DNA of 64,000 nucleotides, taken from Flavobacterium aquicola. GTDB taxonomy: Bacteria > Bacteroidota > Bacteroidia > Flavobacteriales > Flavobacteriaceae. The DNA is taken from contig NZ_QUNI01000010.1 in NCBI RefSeq assembly GCF_003385115.1, positions 62,001-126,000 on the forward strand. Direction: 5' to 3'. Position 1 is the first letter of the stretch. Every line of letters starts with the position of its first letter. The position numbers and the translations under genes were made by a program. The notes below the pieces were generated by a model that was not told the origin of the DNA, searched no databases, and saw only the letters and a program-made list of their open reading frames with translations. Shown here one piece after another: positions 33,931-42,624 of this stretch.

Positions 33931-34959
33931 ATGGGATTTTTTGATTTCATGACCGAGGATATTGCGATAGACCTTGGTACAGCAAACACTTTAATCATTC
34001 ACAATGACAAAGTCGTAATTGACAGTCCGTCTATAGTTGCGCGTGATAGAATATCAGGCAAAATTATTGCAGTTGGTAAGGAAGCCAATATGATGCAGGG
34101 GAAGACGCATGAAAACATTAAAACTATCAGGCCTTTAAAAGATGGTGTAATTGCTGATTTTGATGCTTCTGAGAAAATGATAAATATGTTTATCAAAAGC
34201 ATTCCGGCATTGAAAAAAAGAATGTTTACCCCCGCTTTAAGAATGGTTGTTTGTATTCCTTCTGGGATTACAGAAGTGGAGATGAGAGCGGTAAAAGAAT
34301 CTTGTGAAAGAGTAAACGGAAAAGAAGTATACTTGATTCATGAGCCTATGGCAGCTGCTATTGGTATTGGAATCGATATCATGCAGCCAAAAGGGAACAT
34401 GATTGTGGATATAGGTGGTGGAACAACAGAAATTGCTGTAATTGCATTAGGCGGAATCGTTTGTGATAAATCAGTCAAAATTGCAGGTGACGTATTTACT
34501 AATGATATTGTTTACTACATGCGTACGCAGCACAACTTATTTGTTGGGGAAAGTACCGCTGAAAAAATAAAAATTCAAATTGGTGCTGCTATCGAGAACT
34601 TAGAGACTCCTCCAGAGGATATGTCTGTTCAAGGAAGAGATTTGCTGACAGGAAAGCCAAAACAAGTAGAAGTATCTTATAGAGAAATTGCAAAAGCATT
34701 GGATAAATCAATTCAGCGAATTGAAGATGCTGTAATGGAAACTTTATCGCAGACTCCTCCAGAATTAGCTGCTGATATTTACAATACGGGTATCTATCTT
34801 GCTGGTGGTGGGTCTATGTTAAGAGGTCTTGATAAAAGAATCTCTCAAAAAACAGATTTACCAGTTTATATTGCAGAAGATCCATTAAGAGCGGTTGTAA
34901 GAGGAACTGGAATGGCTCTTAAAAACATTACAAAATTTAAAAACATATTAATTAAGTAG
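33931..34959 (+). CDS. mreB: Rod shape-determining protein MreB
   Basis: Actin-like cytoskeletal ATPase that directs lateral wall synthesis, 342 residues. Phosphate-1 loop DLGTANTLI, phosphate-2 IVDIGGGTTEIAVI, and adenosine motif LAGGGSMLRGLDK. The N-terminal MGFFDFMTEDIAIDL contains a membrane-targeting amphipathic helix. It heads the cluster mreB-mreC-mreD-mrdA-rodA, all on the plus strand. A -7-like TAACTTTG (33883-33890) lies 40 bases upstream. Confidence 0.97.
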   Translation: MGFFDFMTEDIAIDLGTANTLIIHNDKVVIDSPSIVARDRISGKIIAVGKEANMMQGKTHENIKTIRPLKDGVIADFDASEKMINMFIKSIPALKKRMFTPALRMVVCIPSGITEVEMRAVKESCERVNGKEVYLIHEPMAAAIGIGIDIMQPKGNMIVDIGGGTTEIAVIALGGIVCDKSVKIAGDVFTNDIVYYMRTQHNLFVGESTAEKIKIQIGAAIENLETPPEDMSVQGRDLLTGKPKQVEVSYREIAKALDKSIQRIEDAVMETLSQTPPELAADIYNTGIYLAGGGSMLRGLDKRISQKTDLPVYIAEDPLRAVVRGTGMALKNITKFKNILIK

Positions 34960-35013
34960 CATTCGGGTTAACTGAAACTTATAATTATTTATCATTTATT
35001 ATACCGTTAAAAA

Positions 35014-35841
35014 ATGCAGCAAATATTTTCATTTATTATAAAAAACAGTAATCGAATACTGTTTTTGCTGCTTTTGGGTATTTCGTTATCCCTTACTATA
35101 CAATCCCATTCTTTTCATAGAAGCAAAATAATTAGTTCTGCCAATTTTTTAAGCGGTGGTGTATATGAAAGAATAAATTCTGTAGAAGAATATTTAAATC
35201 TTCGGGAACAAAATGATCAGTTAGCACTGGAAAATGCTAATTTGAAAAGTCTGCTGTTTAAAATTAAAGATTCTGCCGATATTCCAAATTTAGATAGTCT
35301 CAAAGGGGTCTTGCCAAAAGACATCGTCGTTTCTAAAGTAATTCATAATTCATTCAATGTATATGAGAATTTCTTAACTTTAAATTCTGGTGCTAAATCG
35401 GGAGTTAGACCTGATATGGGGGTAATAAATAGTTTAGGAATTGTTGGTATCATCGATAATGTTTCTGAGAATTATTCTACAGTGATAAGTATATTAAATA
35501 CAAAATCACAAATAAACGCAAAGATTAAAAATTCAGACCATTTTGGAACTTTAAATTGGGATGGTAAAAATGCTGGTATAGTACAATTGATAGACGTTCC
35601 GAGGCTTGCTAGTATTAGAACAGGAGATACAATCGTAACCGGTGGTCAGTCAGTTATTTTTCCTGAAAACATTGGAATTGGAACAATTGACAAAATATTT
35701 ATTCCAAGTGATAAAAATCATTACTACAAAATAAATGTAAAATTATTTAATGACATGACCAATTTAGGACATGTTTACATAATAAAAACTGAAAACAGCG
35801 AAGAAATTAAAAATTTAGAAAACCAAAGAAAAGATGAATAG
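35014..35841 (+). CDS. mreC: Rod shape-determining protein MreC
   Basis: Bitopic periplasmic scaffold of the elongasome, 275 residues. One N-terminal TM helix (about 13-31, RILFLLLLGISLSLTI) is followed by a coiled coil (about 55-85, NLREQNDQLALENANLKSLL). The MreC beta-barrel domain then shows GAKSGVRPDMGVIN and GIVGIIDNVSENYSTV. mreD starts 8 bases before its stop, indicating translational coupling. Confidence 0.95.
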   Translation: MQQIFSFIIKNSNRILFLLLLGISLSLTIQSHSFHRSKIISSANFLSGGVYERINSVEEYLNLREQNDQLALENANLKSLLFKIKDSADIPNLDSLKGVLPKDIVVSKVIHNSFNVYENFLTLNSGAKSGVRPDMGVINSLGIVGIIDNVSENYSTVISILNTKSQINAKIKNSDHFGTLNWDGKNAGIVQLIDVPRLASIRTGDTIVTGGQSVIFPENIGIGTIDKIFIPSDKNHYYKINVKLFNDMTNLGHVYIIKTENSEEIKNLENQRKDE

Positions 35842-36340
35842 CACGTTGTTGGTGAATATTTTTCGTTTTGTGTTCTTACTAGCTTTACAAATTTTAGTTT
35901 TTAATAAAATGAATTTTGGAGGTTATGTAAGTGCGTTTCCTTATATTCTTTTTATCATTCTTTACCCTGTAAATGGGAATAAAGCCAATCTTCTTATCGC
36001 CAGTTTTTTTTTAGGCTTGATTATGGATTTATTTTGTAACTCTGGTGGTGTTCATGCTGCTGCCTGTGTTCTTTTGGCTTATTTTAGACCCGCTTTTTTT
36101 AAATTTTCATTTGGACTTAGTTATGAGTATCAAACAATCAAACTAAATGATGTTTTGACACCAGAGCGGTTTACTTTTATCTTATTATCAGTTATCACCC
36201 ATAATGTTACATTGTTTCTGTTAGAATCTTTTGAGATTTCTTTCCTATTAGATGTTTTAATTCGAACTGTTTTAAGTACACTCTTTACAATGTTAATTTG
36301 TATTATCTTAATTTATCTTATAAAGCCAAATAAACGATGA
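35834..36340 (+). CDS. mreD: Rod shape-determining protein MreD
   Basis: Small inner-membrane protein of 168 residues with about five hydrophobic helices (LVNIFRFVFLLALQILVF, FPYILFIILYPV, LLIASFFLGLIMDLF and two C-terminal ones). It is identified by its position between mreC and mrdA, its size and membrane pattern. It overlaps mreC by 8 bases and mrdA by 4 (ATGA). Confidence 0.9.
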   Translation: MNSTLLVNIFRFVFLLALQILVFNKMNFGGYVSAFPYILFIILYPVNGNKANLLIASFFLGLIMDLFCNSGGVHAAACVLLAYFRPAFFKFSFGLSYEYQTIKLNDVLTPERFTFILLSVITHNVTLFLLESFEISFLLDVLIRTVLSTLFTMLICIILIYLIKPNKR

Positions 36341-38274
36341 GAAAAGCCTTATTACCAGCTTTAATTATTATTGGTGCATCTTTGTTAATTATACGTGTCT
36401 TTTATTTGCAGATTATTGACGATTCGTTTAAACTGAAATCAGAAAATAATGCCATAAAAATCAAATATGATTATCCAGAGAGGGGTTATATTTATGATAG
36501 AAATGGTGTTTTATTAGTAGCCAATCAGCCTTCTTATGATATCATGGTTATACCAAGGGAATTAAATAAGACGGATACTCTTGAGTTTTGTAAGCTATTG
36601 AATATTACCAAAGATGATTTTATCAAGAGAATAGAAAAAGCCAAAGTATACAGCCCTAGATTGCCTTCTGTGTTTTTGGCACAATTAAATAAGACTGAGT
36701 TTGCTGCTTTTCAGGAAAAAATAAGAAAATTCGAAGGGTTTTATTTTCAAAAGCGTTCTTTGCGTGATTATGAGGTGAATTTCGGAGCCAATATTTTTGG
36801 ATCTATTAATCAGGTTAATGATAAGCAAATTGAAAAAAATCATTATTACAAGAGTGGAGATTTAATTGGGGTACAAGGGGTCGAGGAAAGCTACGAAGAA
36901 GTTCTTCGTGGAATTAAAGGTGTCAAATATTTTCAAAAAGATAAATTTAATAGGGAAATAGGATCCTATAAAGAAGGGAAGTTTGATACAATTGCAAGAC
37001 CAGGTGAGGATATAGATCTTACCATTGATGCTGAGATTCAAAAATATGGTGAGCAGCTAATGATAAATAAGCGCGGAGGAATAGTTGCTATAGAGCCACA
37101 AACTGGAGAAATTTTAGCGCTTGTTACAGCTCCTTCATATGATCCTGGAATTTTAGTAGGCAGACAGCGTTCTAAGAATTATACAAAATTATATCGTGAC
37201 TCCATTGCAAAACCACTTTATGACAGAGGACTGTTGGCAGAATATCCACCAGGTTCTCCTTTTAAAATCATGACAGGTCTTGTTGGACTGCAAGAAGGAG
37301 TAGTTGAAGAAGAAACTAAATTTGTGTGTAATCATGGTTTTTATTATGCTCCCGGCCGCTTTCAGCGTTGTCATTGCGGTGGCGGTGTATTAGATCTTCA
37401 TGTAGGTATTTATAAATCATGTAACGCATATTTTTCGAATGTATATTTGAAGACTATGGGTAAATATAAAAGTACTCCTTATTCTGTGGATGTATGGAGT
37501 AACCATATTAAAAGTTTTGGACTGGGTGAGTTTATGGGATATGATTTGCCTACAGGAAGAAGAGGAAAGATTCCGACTTCTAAAACCTATAAAAGAATGT
37601 ATCCAGGATGGGGTTATAGCGGTAAAACGATTATTTCTAATGCTATCGGTCAAGGGGAAGTATTGGTGACTCCTATCCAATTAGCCAATATGATGGCGAC
37701 TGTGTCCAATCACGGGTATTATTACACTCCTCATATCATTAAAAAAATAAAAGGAGAAAAAATAGATGCCAAATTTACTACTAAGCACGTAACAACTATT
37801 GATGAAAAATATTTCCCTCCAATGATTAGCGGATTATTTGATGTTTACAATAGAGGTACTGCCTATGGATTACGTGTAGAAGGAATTGATATCTGCGGAA
37901 AAACAGGAACAGCCGAAAATTTCGCTAAAATTGGAGGCAAAAGAGTGCAGCTAAAAGACCACTCTATTTTTGTAGCTTTTGCTCCAAAAGACAATCCAAA
38001 AATAGCTATAGCAGTATTGGTAGAAAATGGTGGTTTCGGAGCAACAATTGCAGGACCTATTGCCAGTTTGATGATTGAAAAATATCTTAGAAAAAAAATC
38101 ACAAGAACTGATTTAGAAACTCGTGTGTTAAATACAAGTTTACAGAGCAGATATGCAATTTTGGGCGGACTTTCAGAAGAGGTGAAAAAAGAATTAAGAA
38201 TAAAGGATTCTATTGCTCAAAGCAAAGTAAAAGCTGCGATGCAAAAAAAAATTGACACAACCAAAACTAAATAA
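36337..38274 (+). CDS. mrdA: Penicillin-binding protein 2 (elongation transpeptidase)
   Basis: Class B PBP that crosslinks peptidoglycan during elongation, 645 residues. An N-terminal TM anchor (ALIIIGASLLIIRVFYLQII) and a PBP dimer domain (about 45-200, YPERGYIYDRNGVLLVANQP) precede the transpeptidase domain. The active-site Ser lies in the S-x-x-K motif PPGSPFKIMTG. SxN is in YKSCNAYF and KTG in DICGKTGTAEN. The C-terminal about 60 residues are lysine-rich. It overlaps mreD and is followed by rodA after 14 bases, giving the PBP2-RodA pair. Confidence 0.96.
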   Translation: MRKALLPALIIIGASLLIIRVFYLQIIDDSFKLKSENNAIKIKYDYPERGYIYDRNGVLLVANQPSYDIMVIPRELNKTDTLEFCKLLNITKDDFIKRIEKAKVYSPRLPSVFLAQLNKTEFAAFQEKIRKFEGFYFQKRSLRDYEVNFGANIFGSINQVNDKQIEKNHYYKSGDLIGVQGVEESYEEVLRGIKGVKYFQKDKFNREIGSYKEGKFDTIARPGEDIDLTIDAEIQKYGEQLMINKRGGIVAIEPQTGEILALVTAPSYDPGILVGRQRSKNYTKLYRDSIAKPLYDRGLLAEYPPGSPFKIMTGLVGLQEGVVEEETKFVCNHGFYYAPGRFQRCHCGGGVLDLHVGIYKSCNAYFSNVYLKTMGKYKSTPYSVDVWSNHIKSFGLGEFMGYDLPTGRRGKIPTSKTYKRMYPGWGYSGKTIISNAIGQGEVLVTPIQLANMMATVSNHGYYYTPHIIKKIKGEKIDAKFTTKHVTTIDEKYFPPMISGLFDVYNRGTAYGLRVEGIDICGKTGTAENFAKIGGKRVQLKDHSIFVAFAPKDNPKIAIAVLVENGGFGATIAGPIASLMIEKYLRKKITRTDLETRVLNTSLQSRYAILGGLSEEVKKELRIKDSIAQSKVKAAMQKKIDTTKTK

Positions 38275-38288
38275 TACATTCATATCAG

Positions 38289-39524
38289 ATGAAAAATCAA
38301 AGTTTATCAAGCAATATTGATTGGATATGTGTCATTATCTACATTGCCCTAGTGGTTTTAGGCTGGTTAAATATATACTCTTCTTCTTTGTCCTCAACCG
38401 ATGGCACCTACGAAAAACAAGCCATATTTATTGCTTTGGCAGTTCCTATGATTTTTGTTTTACTGTATATAGACGGTAAATTTTATGAAAAATATGCCAG
38501 TATCATTTTTGTTGTTTCTCTGATTTCTCTGGCTGGACTATTCGTTTTTGGAAAAACGATTGCAGGTCAGCGGTGCTGGTATGGTTTTGGAAGTTTTACA
38601 TTGCAGCCATCTGAATTTGCTAAAGCTGCTACCTCATTGGCAATTGCAAAATATCTCAGTGATACTCAGATAAATTTAAAAGAAGTTAACAGACAGGTAC
38701 AGGCATTAGCTATTGTTTTTTTGCCGGTGATGCTTATTTTGCCACAGCCTGACCCAGGAAGTGCTTTGATTTACAGTGTTTTTATTATTGTTTTATTTAG
38801 AGAAGGATTACCGTCTTGGTATGTATGGACTGGATTTATAACGATTGTATTGTTTATGCTGACGTTGATATTAGAACCCCAATATGTAATTTTAATATCG
38901 CTTTTGGTTATTGTTCTAATTCATTATAAGTCAAGATTAGCTGATAGAAATATTGTATTGAGCGGTATATTATTTGCTGTTATTTCAGGTTTTGTCTTAT
39001 CTGTAAATTATGTTTTTACAAATGTTTTTAAGCAGCACCACCGAGACCGATTTAATATATTGTTAGGCAAGGAAGTCGATATGAAAGGTATTGGATATAA
39101 TACAAATCAATCTGAAATTGCTGTTGGATCTGGAGGCTGGCTTGGCAAAGGTTTTCTAGAAGGAACCCAGACAAAAGGTGGTTTTGTGCCCGAACAGCAT
39201 ACTGATTATATTTTTACTACGGTTGGAGAAGAATGGGGATTTGTTGGTTCTTTAGTTGTAATTGGTCTTTTTGCAGCATTATTGCTGAGGGTTATTTATT
39301 TGGCAGAAAGACAAAAAACGAAGTTTAGCAGAGTATATGGTTATTGTGTTGCAGGCATTTTATTTATTCACTTTTTTGTAAATATTGCAATGGTTATTGG
39401 AATTTTTCCAACCATTGGTGTGCCTTTGCCTTTCTTTTCATACGGGGGATCCGGGCTCTGGGGATTCACAATTTTATTGTTTATCTTTATTAAAATGGAT
39501 GCTAATAAGGTGAACGAATGGTAG
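38289..39524 (+). CDS. rodA: Peptidoglycan glycosyltransferase RodA (SEDS family)
   Basis: Multi-pass SEDS polymerase of 411 residues with about ten TM helices. Conserved SEDS elements: QRCWYGFGSFTLQPSEFAKA, LPQPDPGSALIY, the loop QTKGGFVPEQHTDYIFT with the catalytic Asp (WxxEHxDFIF-type, here HTDYIF) and the C-terminal PTIGVPLPFFSYGGSGLW. It works with the PBP2 encoded just before it. Last gene of the cluster; a strong terminator follows. Confidence 0.96.
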   Translation: MKNQSLSSNIDWICVIIYIALVVLGWLNIYSSSLSSTDGTYEKQAIFIALAVPMIFVLLYIDGKFYEKYASIIFVVSLISLAGLFVFGKTIAGQRCWYGFGSFTLQPSEFAKAATSLAIAKYLSDTQINLKEVNRQVQALAIVFLPVMLILPQPDPGSALIYSVFIIVLFREGLPSWYVWTGFITIVLFMLTLILEPQYVILISLLVIVLIHYKSRLADRNIVLSGILFAVISGFVLSVNYVFTNVFKQHHRDRFNILLGKEVDMKGIGYNTNQSEIAVGSGGWLGKGFLEGTQTKGGFVPEQHTDYIFTTVGEEWGFVGSLVVIGLFAALLLRVIYLAERQKTKFSRVYGYCVAGILFIHFFVNIAMVIGIFPTIGVPLPFFSYGGSGLWGFTILLFIFIKMDANKVNEW

Positions 39525-39560
39525 TTTTTAAAAAATAATCTAAAATTGTTTTGTAATATA

Positions 39561-39608
39561 GCTCAAAAAAAATGCCTCGAATTATTTATCGAGGCATTTT
39601 TTTTGAGA
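39561..39608. terminator. Strong bidirectional terminator after rodA
   Basis: Perfect 18-bp inverted repeat (39563-39580 / 39589-39606; core AATGCCTCGA) with an 8-base loop and eight T. It also closes the convergent kinase gene. Confidence 0.93.
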
Positions 39609-39621
39609 TTAAGTCAAGGTT

Positions 39622-40236
39622 TTAAAATAATCCATTTAATTCAGCATCGATACGATTGATGATAGTCCCTAGATCTTCTGGGTTGTCTACAAAATTAATA
39701 TTGTCAACATCAATGATCATAATTTTTCCTTTGTTATAGGTTTGAACCCATGCTTCATAACGCTCATTAAGACGGCTTAAATAATCGATAGAAATAGTAT
39801 TCTCATATTCGCGTCCGCGTTTATGAATTTGTCCTACTAAGTTAGGTATAGAACTTCTCAGGTAGATTAATAGATCTGGTGCTTTGACAAGAGATTCCAT
39901 TAATTCAAAAAGAGAAGAATAGTTTTCAAAATCACGGTTTGTCATCAATCCCATAGCATAAAGGTTGGGAGCAAAAATATGAGCATCTTCATAGATAGTT
40001 CTATCCTGAATAATTTTTTTACCGCTTTCTCTGATTTGCATTATCTGACGGAAACGGCTGTTCAAAAAATAGATTTGTAAATTAAAGGACCAGCGTTCCA
40101 TCTGATGGTAAAAATCATCAAGATATGGATTGTCTACTACTTCTTCAAAATGGGGTTCCCATTTAAAATGTTTGGCTAACAGACGGGTTAATGTTGTTTT
40201 TCCTGAGCCTATGTTTCCTGCTATAGCTATGTGCAT
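39622..40236 (-). CDS. Deoxynucleoside kinase family protein
   Basis: Deoxyadenosine/deoxyguanosine-type kinase of 204 residues that phosphorylates deoxynucleosides for salvage. P-loop GNIGSGKTTLTR, the catalytic/base-contact QDRTIYEDAHIF (DR-x motif), the LID region HKRGREYENTIS, and the hydrophobic YEAWVQTYNKGKIMIIDVD. There is no membrane segment. A -7 element (TACCTTTG on the minus strand, 40303-40310) lies about 67 bases upstream of the start; no clear -33. The exact base preference is not decidable from sequence. Confidence 0.92.
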   Translation of the reverse strand: MHIAIAGNIGSGKTTLTRLLAKHFKWEPHFEEVVDNPYLDDFYHQMERWSFNLQIYFLNSRFRQIMQIRESGKKIIQDRTIYEDAHIFAPNLYAMGLMTNRDFENYSSLFELMESLVKAPDLLIYLRSSIPNLVGQIHKRGREYENTISIDYLSRLNERYEAWVQTYNKGKIMIIDVDNINFVDNPEDLGTIINRIDAELNGLF

Positions 40237-40462
40237 TATAGTGTTGCGATTTTATAATTTCTAATTTCTAAGATTGTAAAAATAGCTAAAATTTAGATTT
40301 AGCAAAGGTATTTAACTAATGATTTTAGAAATATAAATTCAATATTTAACTCTTTATAAAACAGTAAATAACGTGTTTTGATTTTAGCACGAATCAGAAC
40401 TCTTTTTTATGAAATAGTTATGATGCGTTTATGCTTGATATTTTTGGATAAAAAAATCTAAC

Positions 40463-40499
40463 ATAAAAAAAACCATTCGGGATTCGAATGGTTTTTTAT
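40463..40499 (-). terminator. Terminator after metK
   Basis: ACCATTCG / CGAATGGT stem with loop GGATT, extended by A and T runs, 20 bases beyond the metK stop on the minus strand. Confidence 0.85.
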
Positions 40500-40519
40500 A
40501 AAATATCAATTTAGATTTT

Positions 40520-41770
40520 TTACAATCCAAAAGCTGTTTTCACCTGATCAACAAAATCTAATTTTTCCCAAGTAAATAAGTCAACAGTAACAGTTTTAGT
40601 TAATCCGCCTGGAGCAGAGAAGGTTTTAGCTACAGTTTCTGGCGTACGGCCCATATGTCCGTAAGCGGCAGTTTCGCTATAAATTGGATTTCTTAATTTT
40701 AATCTTTGTTCGATGAAGTAAGGACGCATATCAAAAATAGCTTCAACTTTTTTGGCAATTTCGCCATTAGTTAAGTTTACTTTAGATGTCCCGTAAGTTT
40801 CGATAAAAATACCCATTGGTTTTGCAACTCCAATTGCATACGAAACTTGTACCAAAATCTCATCAGCAACACCTGCTGCGACAAGATTTTTAGCGATGTG
40901 ACGTGTAGCATAAGCAGCACTTCTGTCTACTTTACTTGGGTCTTTTCCAGAGAAAGCACCACCACCGTGAGCTCCTTTTCCTCCGTAAGTATCAACAATA
41001 ATTTTTCTTCCGGTCAAACCAGTATCTCCGTGAGGTCCTCCAATAACGAATTTTCCAGTTGGGTTGATATGGTATTGGATTTTATCATTGAATAAATGTG
41101 CGTGTTCAGGATTTTTTGCAATAATTCTTGGAATCAATATTTCGATGATGTCTTTTTTGATTTTTGCAAGCATTGTTGCTTCTTCATCAAAATCATCATG
41201 CTGCGTAGAAATTACGATAGCATCAATACGTGTAGGTTTGTTATCATCACTGTATTCTAAAGTAACCTGAGATTTCGCATCAGGACGCAAATAAGTGATT
41301 TCGTTATTTTCGCGTCTTAGAATTGCTAATTCCTGTAATAATTTATGAGACAAATCAAGTGCCAATGGCATGTAATTTTCAGTTTCATTAGTTGCGTAAC
41401 CAAACATCATTCCTTGATCTCCAGCACCTTGTTCTTCTTTGCTTGCTCTGTCAACACCTTGATTAATATCTGCAGATTGTTCGTGAATTGCCGAAAGAAT
41501 ACCGCAAGAGTTTGCTTCAAACATATATTCACTTTTTGTATAACCAATTTTGCGGATTACTTCACGCGCAATTTGTTGTACATCTAAGTATGTATTCGAC
41601 TTTACTTCTCCTGCCAAGATTACCTGGCCAGTAGTTACTAACGTCTCACAAGCTACTTTTGAGTCAGCATCAAATGCCAAAAAGTTATCAATTAATGCAT
41701 CCGAAATTTGATCTGCAACTTTGTCTGGGTGTCCCTCACTTACAGATTCTGACGTAAATAAATAAGCCAT
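40520..41770 (-). CDS. metK: S-adenosylmethionine synthase
   Basis: Makes SAM from methionine and ATP. The protein is 416 residues. Signature motifs: GHPDKVADQISDA (ATP/Mg), GAGDQGMMFGYA (methionine loop region), FVIGGPHGDTGLTGRKIIVDTYGG, and the P-loop-like GGGAFSGKDPSKVDRSAAY. The length is a little above the E. coli enzyme (384), because of extra residues in the central domain. It has a 165-base structured 5' leader and its own promoter at 41942-41970. It is divergent from the methionine-biosynthesis operon starting at 42.5 kb, so both ends of the pathway share one regulatory region. Confidence 0.97.
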   Translation of the reverse strand: MAYLFTSESVSEGHPDKVADQISDALIDNFLAFDADSKVACETLVTTGQVILAGEVKSNTYLDVQQIAREVIRKIGYTKSEYMFEANSCGILSAIHEQSADINQGVDRASKEEQGAGDQGMMFGYATNETENYMPLALDLSHKLLQELAILRRENNEITYLRPDAKSQVTLEYSDDNKPTRIDAIVISTQHDDFDEEATMLAKIKKDIIEILIPRIIAKNPEHAHLFNDKIQYHINPTGKFVIGGPHGDTGLTGRKIIVDTYGGKGAHGGGAFSGKDPSKVDRSAAYATRHIAKNLVAAGVADEILVQVSYAIGVAKPMGIFIETYGTSKVNLTNGEIAKKVEAIFDMRPYFIEQRLKLRNPIYSETAAYGHMGRTPETVAKTFSAPGGLTKTVTVDLFTWEKLDFVDQVKTAFGL

Positions 41771-41936
41771 AATAATTATAAATTTTTAAAATTAATCGAG
41801 AAAAAATAATTGCTGGAAATGCTAAAGGAGAGTTTCTGCTTTAGCATTTTTTATACTGAAAATTTTTCAGCACTCATAATGAAGTTTGTTCATTATGAAG
41901 AGGTTGCAATCAGTTCAAATTTTTCCTCTTATATTC
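41771..41936 (-). ncRNA. Structured metK 5' leader, candidate SAM-sensing RNA
   Basis: Between the predicted RNA start (about 41935) and the metK ATG the minus strand reads, in order: AAGAGG paired with CCTCTT across a 20-base loop containing CTGATTGCAA; a 9-bp stem TCATAATGA / TCATTATGA; GTGCT; the palindrome CTGAAAAATTTTCAG; and an 11-bp stem AAATGCTAAAG / CTTTAGCATTT (41817-41849). The order GCAACC-hairpin-GTGCT is like the core of SAM-I-clan riboswitches, but the kink-turn helix is missing. This is a candidate only. The last stem followed by T is terminator-like only on the plus strand. Confidence 0.4.
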
Positions 41937-41941
41937 GGGTG

Positions 41942-41970
41942 CAAAGGTATGAAACCATTTTGAATTCCAA
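41942..41970 (-). promoter_or_regulatory. Promoter of metK
   Basis: Minus strand: TTG (41968-41970), 18-base spacer, TACCTTTG (41942-41949). RNA start near 41935 gives a leader of about 165 bases. Confidence 0.65.
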
Positions 41971-42107
41971 ATTATTCTTTAACTTTTTTTAATTAAATAA
42001 GTGGATTTTAACATATTCTAGTAGTTCTATAGAATTTAAAAAAAATATTTTCTAATGGCTGATTAAAAAATAGTTTAGGCTACTACATAAAAAAAATAGA
42101 ATCAAAA

Positions 42108-42176
42108 ATGAAATTGATGTGTACAAATATATTTTGTATGATGCTGGAAGCTTTCGCAAAGCGACCTAAAAAATAG
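42108..42176 (+). CDS. Possible leader peptide, 22 aa, with Cys-Met-Met
   Basis: Short frame with an ATG after an A-rich stretch. It encodes MKLMCTNIFCMMLEAF followed by a basic end (AKRPKK). Met-Met follows Cys, as in the longer leader 440 bases downstream. Its stop codon lies inside a small palindrome (AAAATAG-GGC-CTATTTT). No strong terminator or clear promoter was found, so this may be a decayed or minor attenuator copy. Evidence is only composition and position between metK and metY. Confidence 0.35.
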   Translation: MKLMCTNIFCMMLEAFAKRPKK

Positions 42177-42456
42177 GGCCTATTTTAAATCTGGGAAATA
42201 AACCAATTAAAGAGTATGGTCTTTTGATAGTAATAAATAGAGTAGTAATTACGAGACTTACAAGTTATGGCTTCAGCTAAAAAATTAAAAATGATTGCAA
42301 AAGATTGTTTTAGGTGTCAGTATTTCAAATTTAATATAAAAAATAATTTTTAAAGATAAAGCTTCTTAAGTCTTGAATTTAAAGAGTTTGTTAAGTGATT
42401 TTGATAAAATTTTTAAAACAAATTTCTTTTTTAAATGTTAAAAAATGTATTTTTTT
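42177..42456 (+). other. Intergenic region before the metY operon promoter
   Basis: AT-rich. It contains one short frame (42267-42353, 28 codons, MASAKKLKMIAKDCFRCQYF...) with no support beyond an ATG, and a weak AAAGA / TCTTT hairpin near 42210. I see no gene or clear RNA fold. The full distance from metK to the next safe gene is over 700 bases, unusually long for this genome. Confidence 0.4.
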
Positions 42457-42486
42457 TTGGTAGATTGAAAATACTTACTACATTTA
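42457..42486 (+). promoter_or_regulatory. Probable promoter of the leader-metY operon
   Basis: TTG (42457-42459), 19-base spacer, TACATTTA (42479-42486), one base from TAnnTTTG. Predicted RNA start about 42493, some 54 bases before the leader-peptide ATG. Confidence 0.45.
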
Positions 42487-42546
42487 CTCTATCAAATTAG
42501 TAGAATTAAAAAATCAAACGATTTTCAATTAAAAACAAATTATAAT

Positions 42547-42624
42547 ATGAAAACAATAGCTGATAAAATAAGGATGTGTTGTATGATGCGAAATTGCCTT
42601 CCTGCCTGCTGTTGCCAAAAGTGA
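42547..42624 (+). CDS. Cys/Met-rich leader peptide of the metY operon, 25 aa
   Basis: ATG after a long A-rich stretch. The 25-residue peptide begins MKTIADKIR and then carries MCCMM (residues 10-14), NCLP and ACCC (20-23), ending QK. It holds six Cys and three internal Met. Consecutive Cys and Met codons are the mark of ribosome-stalling leaders. The codons for the last residues (TGC CAA AAG) form the antiterminator strand described in the next entry. It lies between a promoter and a terminator, 94 bases before the next gene. No other role is suggested. Confidence 0.75.
   Translation: MKTIADKIRMCCMMRNCLPACCCQK

Noticed and set aside
41817..41852. Plus-strand intrinsic terminator near the metK start
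   Set aside because: It has the right shape, but no plus-strand gene precedes it; more likely part of the metK leader fold on the minus strand.
41810..41992. 60-aa plus-strand frame upstream of metK
   Set aside because: It overlaps the metK promoter and structured leader on the other strand; the palindromes there explain the open frame better.
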